Below the pieces are notes generated by a model. The model made no database searches, was not told where the DNA came from, and was given only the letters and a program-made list of their open reading frames with translations. Positions 1 through 5,379 of a stretch of 5,379 nucleotides of DNA are shown in pieces; position 1 is the stretch's first letter; every line of letters starts with the position of its first letter. The DNA comes from Ruminococcus flavefaciens. GTDB taxonomy: Bacteria > Bacillota > Clostridia > Oscillospirales > Ruminococcaceae. Location: positions 1 to 5,379 of the forward strand of contig CADBQF010000163.1 in assembly GCA_902796705.1 (NCBI GenBank), in the 5' to 3' direction. A program made the translations under genes and the position numbers.

Positions 1-993
1 CAGCTCATGGGAAGCAGTTCAGAATCAGATCCCGCACTCGTGGCTGAGAGCGGATTCACCACAGAGCTTGACAGGAATAATGCAGAAGCACCGAAGGATT
101 CAGACGAGATAACAGAAGACGGAGCGATAAGCACACTCGGTACATCAGACCTTACTGCTCCTTCAGGATACAAACCGAAGGGAAGCTGTGTGATCGACGG
201 TTTCCAGACAGTCATGCAGGAGCCTGAACTCCCTACAGGCTGCGAAGTGACAGCACTTACAGAGGTGCTGAACTACTGCGGTTTCGACGTGGACAAAGTC
301 ACAATGGCAGACAGGTTCATGCCGACCGATTATGAAGGTATATACACCATGGACGAAGCATACATCGGAGATCCTAAGACATATACAGGTTTCGGATGCA
401 GTGCTCCGGTCATATGCACTACAGCAAAGCTCTATTTCAGGGATATCGGAGAGGGTTCGTGGTTCCCGTTCGACCTTACCGGCACGGATTTCACAGACCT
501 CTTCTACCAGATAGACGAGGGAAGACCGGTCATAGTATGGGCGACTATGAACCTCTGGGAGACTACACCGGAATACGTCTACACCGCACGCAGCGGCGAG
601 GAGATGTGGTTCGCTACCTATCAGCACTGTCTGGCTATCTACGGATACGATATGGACGAGGGCATCGTCTATGCCGCAGATCCGCTCGTAGGAAACACGA
701 CTTACAGCATCTCACAGTTCGAGCATATATATGATATCCTCGGCAAGCAGGGCGTGATACTCGTTAAAAGAGATATCTCTTCTCATTCAGGAGATTCCTC
801 AGTCCTCCAGGCAAGCGGCGATGACAGCTACAGCTATCAGGACGATGAAGGATATCCCGGTGACGAGCCTGAAGATGAAGAATATACAGATGAGTACACG
901 GAAGAATACACCGATGAACAGCTCCCCGAAGAAGATGAGTATTATGAAGATGAAAGCTCATGGGAAGCTCTCCCTGTGATGATCGGCAGATGA
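1..993 (+). CDS. C39-like cysteine peptidase domain protein with acidic C-terminal tail (5' end probably missing)
   Basis: The frame is open to the window edge. The first ATG is at 7, with only six bases before it and no ribosome binding site, so the gene probably starts upstream. Residues below count from that ATG. Residues 1-55 are a polar, acidic linker-like stretch. Residues 60-255 resemble the C39-like family (Peptidase_C39_2, papain fold): LPTGCEVTAL holds the likely nucleophile Cys79, Gln71 is a candidate oxyanion residue, His207 lies in QHCLAIYGYD, and Asp225 in AADPLVG could complete the triad. Residues 256-318 are rich in Asp, Glu, Ser and Tyr and include three EYT[DE] repeats. Such proteins are commonly exported in Clostridia; no signal peptide is visible here, but it would lie in the missing part. 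Substrate is unknown. Peptidase activity is inferred from the motif only; other papain-like hydrolases are possible. The TGA stop overlaps the next gene's ATG. Confidence 0.8.
   Translation, partial: QLMGSSSESDPALVAESGFTTELDRNNAEAPKDSDEITEDGAISTLGTSDLTAPSGYKPKGSCVIDGFQTVMQEPELPTGCEVTALTEVLNYCGFDVDKVTMADRFMPTDYEGIYTMDEAYIGDPKTYTGFGCSAPVICTTAKLYFRDIGEGSWFPFDLTGTDFTDLFYQIDEGRPVIVWATMNLWETTPEYVYTARSGEEMWFATYQHCLAIYGYDMDEGIVYAADPLVGNTTYSISQFEHIYDILGKQGVILVKRDISSHSGDSSVLQASGDDSYSYQDDEGYPGDEPEDEEYTDEYTEEYTDEQLPEEDEYYEDESSWEALPVMIGR
880..915 (+). repeat. Three tandem 12-base units encoding EYT[DE]
   Basis: Three consecutive in-frame 12-base units encode EYTD, EYTE and EYTD (residues 292-303 counted from the ATG at 7). 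The units differ at synonymous positions (tat/tac, aca/acg/acc), so the peptide repeat is better conserved than the DNA. This suggests the acidic, tyrosine-bearing peptide is retained, rather than a fresh DNA slippage product. It sits within a longer Asp/Glu/Tyr-rich tail. Its role is unknown. Confidence 0.7.
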
Positions 994-1637
994 TAAAGGG
1001 AATAATATTCGACCTCGACGGCACGCTCATCGATTCGATGAAGATATGGTACAAGGCCGACAGGCAGTTCCTTTCAGAGAACGGTGTCACCGATCCGCCG
1101 GAGGATATATCCGAGAGAATGAAGAAAATGACCGTGGACAGTGCTGCGGAGTATTTCATCAGCTTCTTCGGACTGAACGTCACGAAGGAATACGTCATCA
1201 GACGCATAGAGGAGATCGTCAGCCGGGAATATCATGAGAATATCCCCCTCAAGCCGCACGTCACAGAAACTCTTGACTATCTCGACAAAAAAGGCATACC
1301 CTACGGCATAGCCACCGCAACGTACAAAGACCTCGCATGGGCAGTGCTTAAAAGATGCGGCATAGCTGACAGGTTCAGGTTCGTGCTTACCGATGCGGAA
1401 TATCCCACCGGAAAGCGTCATACGGACATATTCCTCGGTGCAGCAGAGCGTCTTGGCTTTGAGCCGGGAGAGATACTCGTCGTTGAGGATTCGCTCCACT
1501 GCATTGAGACTGCAAAAAGAGCAGGTTTCGCAACGGCAGCCGTTTACGAGGAGACAGCCGCTCCCGACAGGGACAAGATCATCTCTCTTGCAGACCATTA
1601 TTATGATTCCCTCGCAGGGATAGAAGAATTAGTATAA
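990..1637 (+). CDS. HAD-superfamily hydrolase, beta-phosphoglucomutase/phosphatase-like
   Basis: A 215-residue protein with all four HAD motifs. Motif I is FDLDGT (nucleophile Asp8, acid/base Asp10), motif II a Thr in GIATATYKD (Thr109 or Thr111), motif III Lys142 in TGKRHTDIF, and motif IV VVEDSLHC (Glu166, Asp167, Mg2+ binding). Residues 14 to about 85 form a helical C1-type cap. Length and motif spacing fit the HAD_2 group of small cytoplasmic phosphatases and phosphoglucomutases; the exact substrate cannot be read from sequence. An in-frame ATG at 960 exists, but it would add ten unlikely residues (MGSSPCDDRQ) before the first beta strand. The start at 990 places motif I at the usual position and gives an ATGA overlap with the upstream stop. 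No Shine-Dalgarno is visible before 990, so translation probably depends on coupling to the C39-like gene. Confidence 0.92.
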   Translation: MIKGIIFDLDGTLIDSMKIWYKADRQFLSENGVTDPPEDISERMKKMTVDSAAEYFISFFGLNVTKEYVIRRIEEIVSREYHENIPLKPHVTETLDYLDKKGIPYGIATATYKDLAWAVLKRCGIADRFRFVLTDAEYPTGKRHTDIFLGAAERLGFEPGEILVVEDSLHCIETAKRAGFATAAVYEETAAPDRDKIISLADHYYDSLAGIEELV

Positions 1638-1644
1638 AGGCAAA

Positions 1645-1663
1645 GGGCGGACAAGTTCCGCCC
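1645..1663 (+). terminator. GC-rich hairpin between HAD gene and mnmA (weak terminator or attenuator candidate)
   Basis: GGGCGGA (1645-1651) pairs perfectly with TCCGCCC (1657-1663) around a five-base loop, CAAGT. It begins seven bases after the HAD stop codon. The downstream flank is AT-rich (ATAATTATAT) but lacks a continuous T tract, so termination on the plus strand would be weak or partial. It may instead protect the upstream transcript's 3' end or set the level of mnmA expression. The hairpin is directly visible; its function is inferred. Confidence 0.5.
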
Positions 1664-1673
1664 ATAATTATAT

Positions 1674-1680
1674 AAAGGAA
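1674..1680 (+). promoter_or_regulatory. Ribosome binding site for mnmA
   Basis: AAAGGAA lies about six bases before the ATG at 1687. It supports that start and shows that mnmA can initiate independently of the upstream gene. Confidence 0.75.
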
Positions 1681-1686
1681 AAATAT

Positions 1687-2763
1687 ATGAAAAAAGTTAT
1701 GGTTGGAATGAGCGGCGGAGTTGACAGCTCGGTCGCAGCTCTGCTCCTGAGAGATCAGGGCTATGAAGTCATGGGCGTTACCCTCAAGCTCTTCGGAGAT
1801 GAAGATATCGCTCAGGCTGAAAAAGAAGGAAAGACCTGCTGTGCGTTGAATGATGTCCTCGATGCAAGGAGCGTCGCATACCGCCTTGGCTTCGAGCATC
1901 TTGTATTCAATTTCAAGGACCATTTCAGACAGTACGTCATGAAGCAGTTTTCAGAGGCGTATCTTTCCGGCAGGACTCCGAATCCCTGCATCGAATGCAA
2001 CAGGCACGTAAAGTTCGACAAGATGCTCAGACGTGCCAAAGAACTCGGATATGACTACATAGCTACCGGTCACTATGCCGTGAATGAATACGACGAAGCT
2101 TCCGGCCGCTGGCTGCTGAAACGTCCGGCTGACAGGAGCAAGGATCAGACGTATGTGCTTTATTCGCTCACACAGGAGCAGCTCTCGCATACGCTCTTTC
2201 CGCTCGGAGGCCTTGAAAAATCTCAGGTGAGGAAGATAGCCGAGGAAGCCGGTCTCGTCAATTCCGGAAAGCCTGACAGTCAGGATATCTGCTTCGTCCC
2301 GGACGGCGACTACGCCGGATATATAAAACGCTCCACCGGAACCGAATGTCCGGAGGGCGACTTCATCAGCACCGACGGAAAAGTCCTCGGCAGACACAAG
2401 GGCATCATCAATTATACTATAGGTCAGAGAAAAGGCCTCGGCATCGCCCTCGGAAAGCCTGCATATGTCGTTAAAAAGGACGTATCAGCCAATACCGTCA
2501 CGATAGGTGATGAGAGCGACCTCTACACGTCCTCGCTCATAGCCGATGACTTCAATCTCATTTCAGTCCCGGAGATAACTGCCCCCATGAGAGTCACCGC
2601 AAAGACACGCTACAGCCAGAAGGAGCAGGCTGCTGTCGTATCATACCTCGGCGGCGGAGAATACCTCGTCGAATTCGACCAGCCGCAGAGAGCCGTGACG
2701 AGCGGTCAGGCTGTCGTCCTCTATGACGGAGATATCGTTGTCGGAGGTGGAACTATAAAATGA
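1687..2763 (+). CDS. mnmA: tRNA-specific 2-thiouridylase MnmA
   Basis: This 358-residue protein matches MnmA/TrmU in length and motifs. The enzyme adenylates U34 of the Lys, Glu and Gln tRNAs with ATP and replaces the 2-oxygen with sulfur relayed from a cysteine desulfurase, giving s2U34 for accurate decoding in the cytoplasm. The N-terminal PP-loop SGGVDSS (residues 9-15) binds ATP. NPCIECNRHVKF (99-110) carries Cys101, and SQDICFV (198-204) carries Cys202; these are the expected catalytic pair, equivalent to Cys102 and Cys199 of E. coli. ATGHY (126-130), RSKDQTYVLY and NYTIGQRKGLGIALG are further family signatures. The C-terminal third is the beta-barrel region. Residues 50-52 (TCC) before DVLDAR resemble the CC-containing form seen in some MnmA proteins. 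The sulfur donor gene is not in the window. The TGA stop overlaps the next start by four bases. Function is secure. Confidence 0.97.
   Translation: MKKVMVGMSGGVDSSVAALLLRDQGYEVMGVTLKLFGDEDIAQAEKEGKTCCALNDVLDARSVAYRLGFEHLVFNFKDHFRQYVMKQFSEAYLSGRTPNPCIECNRHVKFDKMLRRAKELGYDYIATGHYAVNEYDEASGRWLLKRPADRSKDQTYVLYSLTQEQLSHTLFPLGGLEKSQVRKIAEEAGLVNSGKPDSQDICFVPDGDYAGYIKRSTGTECPEGDFISTDGKVLGRHKGIINYTIGQRKGLGIALGKPAYVVKKDVSANTVTIGDESDLYTSSLIADDFNLISVPEITAPMRVTAKTRYSQKEQAAVVSYLGGGEYLVEFDQPQRAVTSGQAVVLYDGDIVVGGGTIK
2743..2749 (+). promoter_or_regulatory. Strong ribosome binding site for the trmN6-like gene, inside mnmA
   Basis: GGAGGTG, a seven-base match to the 16S anti-Shine-Dalgarno, lies ten bases before the ATG at 2760, within the last codons of mnmA. 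It fixes the ATGA start and allows efficient re-initiation. Confidence 0.75.
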
Positions 2764-3494
2764 GCGATGAGAATTTCTACAAATACGAAAAGCTCACCGA
2801 TAAGATATATGTCTGTGCAAGCACCGACCACCGCTTCGGAACAGATGCTTTCCTGCTTGCGGATTTCTCGCAGTACAGGCAGAAGGACAAGGTATGCGAC
2901 CTCGGCACAGGCTGCGGTATAATCCCCCTTATCATGCAGAAAAAGCTCCCTCCGCAGGTGACGTATGCAGTTGATATCCAGCAGGGAGCGATAGAACAGC
3001 TCCGGCTCGGCATGGAAAAAAGCGGGACGAAAGGCATCGTCCCGATATGTGCCGACCTGAAAGTCCTCTGGGAAGATGCTCCCCTCGGACAGCTCGACCT
3101 CGTTACGTGCAATCCGCCTTACAAGGCAGCAAACGCCGGTTTCGAGAGCGTCATCACCGCCCAGAAGATCGCACGCCATGAGATAATGTGCAATATAGAC
3201 GATGTATGCGTTGCAGCATCGAAACTCCTTAAATTCGGCGGAAGGCTATGCGTCTGCAACCGCCCCGAAAGACTAAGCGATGTCATAGCTGCAATGAAAG
3301 CTCACGACATCGAGCCGAAAAGATTACGCTTCGTATCAAAAGATCCCGACTCTGCTCCGTGGCTCTTTCTCATTGAGGGAAAGAAAGGCTCGAAGCCGTT
3401 CATGAAAGTCGAAAAACAACTCTATATCCGCAGCGGAAGCGGATTTACCGAAGAACTCCAGATGATCTACGATACCGGAAAGGAACAGCAATGA
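2760..3494 (+). CDS. TrmN6/YfiC-like tRNA (adenine-N6)-methyltransferase
   Basis: A 244-residue class I SAM-dependent methyltransferase. HRFGTDAFLLADF (residues 24-36) is characteristic of the YfiC/TrmN6 family. VCDLGTGCGIIP (45-56) is the SAM-binding motif I, VDIQ (71-74) holds the acidic motif II residue, and NPPY (118-121) is the motif IV catalytic signature of enzymes that methylate the exocyclic amine of adenine. In E. coli the family makes m6A37 in tRNA1-Val. The Firmicute relatives (YabB type) sit beside rsmI as here, but their target is less certain, so I give no gene symbol. A rarer possibility is another small RNA or protein N-methyltransferase. The start overlaps the mnmA stop, and its own stop overlaps the rsmI start, so the three genes should be co-transcribed and translationally coupled. 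Length is typical and no key residue is missing. Confidence 0.88.
   Translation: MSDENFYKYEKLTDKIYVCASTDHRFGTDAFLLADFSQYRQKDKVCDLGTGCGIIPLIMQKKLPPQVTYAVDIQQGAIEQLRLGMEKSGTKGIVPICADLKVLWEDAPLGQLDLVTCNPPYKAANAGFESVITAQKIARHEIMCNIDDVCVAASKLLKFGGRLCVCNRPERLSDVIAAMKAHDIEPKRLRFVSKDPDSAPWLFLIEGKKGSKPFMKVEKQLYIRSGSGFTEELQMIYDTGKEQQ
3479..3485 (+). promoter_or_regulatory. Ribosome binding site for rsmI, inside the trmN6-like gene
   Basis: AAAGGAA ends five bases before the ATG at 3491. This favours that ATG over the in-frame Met codon at 3503, where the spacing would be too long. Confidence 0.7.
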
Positions 3495-4324
3495 GCGGAA
3501 CAATGTACATCATCGGTACTCCCATAGGAAACCTCGGAGATATCACGCTCCGGCAGCTCGATACCCTGTCGGAAGTCGATTTCATCTGTGCCGAGGACAC
3601 GAGAGTCACCGCAAAGCTCCTCAATCACTATGAGATAAAAAAACAACTCGTTAGTTTTCACGAACACAGCTCCATGAGCGATGCACAGAAGATAATAGAC
3701 AGGCTTCTCGCCGGCGAGAGCTGCGGAGTTGTGACAGATGCCGGTATGCCGTGCATCTCCGATCCGGGAGAAGTCCTCATACGCCTTGCATATGAAAACG
3801 GCATAAAAGTGAGTGCCGTCCCCGGAGCAACAGCCGCCGCTACAGCAGCAGCTCTTTCGGGTATGCACATAAACCGCTTCACGTTCGAGGGATTTCTCCC
3901 TGTCCATAAGAAGGAGCGAAGCGAAAGGCTCGAACTCCTCCGCAATGAGACAGCGGTGATGATATTCTACGAAGCTCCCCACAAGCTGAAAAACACACTT
4001 GCCGACCTCTGCGGATTTTTCGGCAGCCAGAGGAAAATTTCCATATGCCGTGAGATAACGAAGATACACGAAGAAGTCCTCCGCATGACTCTCGGTGAAG
4101 CTGTTGAATATTACGAAGAAAACGAGCCGAGAGGTGAGTTCGTCCTTGTCCTTGAGGGATATACTTCCGACGTGTCCGACGGAATGACTCTCGAAGAAGC
4201 CGTTCTACAGGTGAAAAAACTCATCGAAATGGGCGAGAAGCCGACAGAAGCCTGCAAAGCCGTCGCAAAGGAGACAGGCTTCCGCAAGGGTGCTATCTAT
4301 GCCGCTATCAATAACGAAGAATGA
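3491..4324 (+). CDS. rsmI: 16S rRNA (cytidine1402-2'-O)-methyltransferase RsmI
   Basis: A 277-residue member of the tetrapyrrole methylase fold. RsmI adds the 2'-O-methyl group to C1402 of 16S rRNA in the small-subunit P site, acting alongside the N4-methylase RsmH (not in the window). Family signatures appear in order: TPIGNLGDITLR (10-21), AEDTR (34-38), SFHEHS (55-60), VTDAGMPCISDPG (81-93), VPGATA (110-115), FEGFLP (132-137), FYEAPHKL (159-166), CREITKIHEE (186-195) and PRGEFVLVLEG (213-223). Residues 232-277 (TLEEAV through FRKGAIYAAI) form the small helical C-terminal domain typical of the family. Length is normal. In Bacillus the same trmN6-like/rsmI neighbourhood includes a small GIY-YIG gene, yazA, between them; here the two genes overlap directly and it is absent. 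A terminator-like hairpin follows the stop. Function is secure. Confidence 0.97.
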   Translation: MSGTMYIIGTPIGNLGDITLRQLDTLSEVDFICAEDTRVTAKLLNHYEIKKQLVSFHEHSSMSDAQKIIDRLLAGESCGVVTDAGMPCISDPGEVLIRLAYENGIKVSAVPGATAAATAAALSGMHINRFTFEGFLPVHKKERSERLELLRNETAVMIFYEAPHKLKNTLADLCGFFGSQRKISICREITKIHEEVLRMTLGEAVEYYEENEPRGEFVLVLEGYTSDVSDGMTLEEAVLQVKKLIEMGEKPTEACKAVAKETGFRKGAIYAAINNEE

Positions 4325-4332
4325 CGCATCGG

Positions 4333-4363
4333 TGCGGCGTGTGCAGAATTTTGCCCCGCCGCA
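4333..4363 (+). terminator. Terminator-like hairpin downstream of rsmI
   Basis: TGCGGCG (4333-4339) pairs with CGCCGCA (4357-4363). Inside it, GCA (4343-4345) can pair with TGC (4352-4354), extending the stem above a small bulged region. The 3' side runs directly into TTTATTCTAT, a broken T tract. It starts nine bases after the rsmI stop, as expected for a Rho-independent terminator ending the RNA-modification operon. The T tract is imperfect, so some read-through into the last gene is likely. Confidence 0.6.
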
Positions 4364-4381
4364 TTTATTCTATCGCTGTAT

Positions 4382-4387
4382 AGGAGA
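4382..4387 (+). promoter_or_regulatory. Ribosome binding site for the transglutaminase-like gene
   Basis: AGGAGA ends five bases before the ATG at 4393. This clear site fixes the start, which matters because it means the protein lacks an N-terminal signal peptide. Confidence 0.75.
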
Positions 4388-4392
4388 TAATC

Positions 4393-5373
4393 ATGGACAA
4401 CAGGAAGAATTTCTATTTCAGCCGCCTCAGCTCAGCGGAAAAAACTGCCTGCACAGCTATAGCCGAAGCTCTTCACAGGCTCGAAGATGAACTGACGCTG
4501 AGTCCTGCCGGCCTGACAGATGATTCGTGGCAGAGAATGTTCGATACCATTCGTATCGATCACCCGGAGATATTCTACGCCGACCTGTCTGCCTGCCGCA
4601 TAACGATCGGCTGGAACAGTGCAGAAGTGAAGTTTGCATACAAATACAGCCGTCAGGATATACTCATGCTGAAAAAACGCCTCTCCGCCCTGACTTCAAG
4701 GATAATGGCAAAGATATCCTCCGACAGCATGGAAGTCCGCCAGAGAAGGCTCCACGACTACCTCGCAAAGTCAGTCTCCTATAACTATGAAGATATGTCA
4801 TCTCCCGAAAGTCATACTATCATCGGGCCGCTCATTCATAAAAAAGCGGTCTGCGACGGCTATGCAATGGCATATAAATACCTCTGCGACAAAGCCGGCA
4901 TAACCTGCATGACCGTTTACGGAGATGCCTGCGATAAAGGCGTGTATTCCTCTCATGCGTGGAATATGGTGAAGATATCAAAAAATAAATGCGTCCATGT
5001 CGATGTAACATGGGACAGCAATTTCTGCCGGGATACAGGTATAGTCTATACTTTTTTCAATAAGAGCGACGATGTGTTTTCGTTCGACCATAAATGGGAT
5101 AAGTCAATGTTCCCGCCGTGCGTTACGGACGGCAATGATGCCATAATTGCCTGCGTGAATGAAAAAGAATTCCGGAAAGCAGTTTCCTCCTCCCTGAAAA
5201 ACGGCATCACAGAGATACGTGCTTTTCTCGGCTGGGATATAGGCACAGACAGCGACCTCTCCGACTTCCTTGCCACAAAGATACTCTCCCTGAAAGAAGC
5301 CGAAGACTACAGAGTCACATCATCTTACGACCGCCTCAACAAAAAACTCCTCCTCGTCTTCGTAAAGCAATAA
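4393..5373 (+). CDS. Transglutaminase-like domain protein, probably cytoplasmic
   Basis: This 326-residue protein has a transglutaminase-like core at about residues 115-215. Cys154 lies in KKAVCDGYAMAYKYL, His188 in SHAWNMVKI and Asp204 in VHVDVTWD, giving a complete Cys-His-Asp triad with the spacing usual for this superfamily. Residues 1-110 are a helical region with FYFSRLSSAEK and DHPEIFYAD, a leader segment often found before such cores in Clostridia. Residues 245-326 show alternating strand- and helix-like stretches ending in LNKKLLLVFVKQ; I cannot assign this part. There is no signal peptide, lipobox or membrane segment, so it is probably intracellular, unlike many clostridial relatives that are exported. 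The core could act as a peptidase, a crosslinking enzyme or a non-catalytic binder; the intact triad favours an enzyme. Substrate is unknown. A strong ribosome binding site precedes it and the stop is six bases before the window end. Confidence 0.85.
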   Translation: MDNRKNFYFSRLSSAEKTACTAIAEALHRLEDELTLSPAGLTDDSWQRMFDTIRIDHPEIFYADLSACRITIGWNSAEVKFAYKYSRQDILMLKKRLSALTSRIMAKISSDSMEVRQRRLHDYLAKSVSYNYEDMSSPESHTIIGPLIHKKAVCDGYAMAYKYLCDKAGITCMTVYGDACDKGVYSSHAWNMVKISKNKCVHVDVTWDSNFCRDTGIVYTFFNKSDDVFSFDHKWDKSMFPPCVTDGNDAIIACVNEKEFRKAVSSSLKNGITEIRAFLGWDIGTDSDLSDFLATKILSLKEAEDYRVTSSYDRLNKKLLLVFVKQ

Positions 5374-5379
5374 CTGCTC

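Noticed and set aside
163..627. Long open frame on the minus strand (154 codons) within the C39-like gene
   Set aside because: It lies fully opposite a well-supported domain, shows no family motif and has a cysteine-rich, irregular composition typical of an antisense shadow.
2..968. A 14-base direct repeat, AGCTCATGGGAAGC, at 2-15 and 955-968
   Set aside because: The copies lie in different reading frames, neither flank extends the match, and one such match in 5.4 kb is not far from chance. It does not look like an element boundary.
967..993. LPVMI near the C-terminus of the C39-like protein as a sortase signal
   Set aside because: It does not match LPxTG, and no hydrophobic segment or basic tail follows; the protein ends four residues later.
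1633..1638. TATAAA as a possible -10 box for mnmA
   Set aside because: No acceptable -35 hexamer is found at 16-18 bases upstream, and the site spans the HAD stop codon.
3467..4069. 200-codon minus-strand open frame opposite rsmI
   Set aside because: rsmI is unambiguous on the plus strand. The reverse frame has no recognisable motif and follows from the codon bias of the real gene.
4351..4382. TTGCCC and TGTATA as a promoter for the last gene
   Set aside because: The spacing is 20 bases, the first box lies in the terminator-like stem and the second runs into the ribosome binding site.

Overview
The window is a compact, entirely plus-strand stretch of an ordinary bacterial chromosome with six protein genes and almost no non-coding DNA. 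Moderate GC content, strong Shine-Dalgarno sites, frequent ATA isoleucine codons, the trmN6-like/rsmI gene order and the style of the C39-like and transglutaminase-like proteins suggest a Gram-positive anaerobe of the Clostridia, most plausibly a Ruminococcus-like member of the Oscillospiraceae. This assignment is an inference from protein style; there is no rRNA or other marker to confirm it.

Layout. Positions 1-993 hold the 3' part of a C39-like (papain-fold) cysteine peptidase gene with a very acidic tail; its true start probably lies before the window. Its stop overlaps the start of a HAD-superfamily phosphatase gene (990-1637). A 49-base gap with a GC-rich hairpin follows. Then come three RNA-modification genes joined by two 4-base ATGA stop/start overlaps: mnmA (1687-2763, tRNA U34 thiolation), a TrmN6/YfiC-like tRNA adenine methyltransferase (2760-3494) and rsmI (3491-4324, 16S rRNA C1402 ribose methylation). 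A 68-base gap carries a terminator-like hairpin (4333-4363). A stand-alone transglutaminase-like protein gene (4393-5373) closes the window.

Working together. mnmA, the trmN6-like gene and rsmI form a translationally coupled cassette that tunes decoding, acting on the tRNA wobble base, probably a tRNA anticodon-loop adenine, and the ribosomal P site. The C39-HAD pair is coupled in the same way but has no obvious functional link to the cassette. The final gene has its own strong ribosome binding site and may be a separate or read-through unit.

I found no RNA genes, mobile elements, CRISPR arrays, riboswitches or attachment sites, and no clear promoter. I see no evidence for an undescribed multi-gene system. 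The least understood parts are the C39-like protein with its acidic EYT[DE] tail and the apparently cytoplasmic transglutaminase-like protein.
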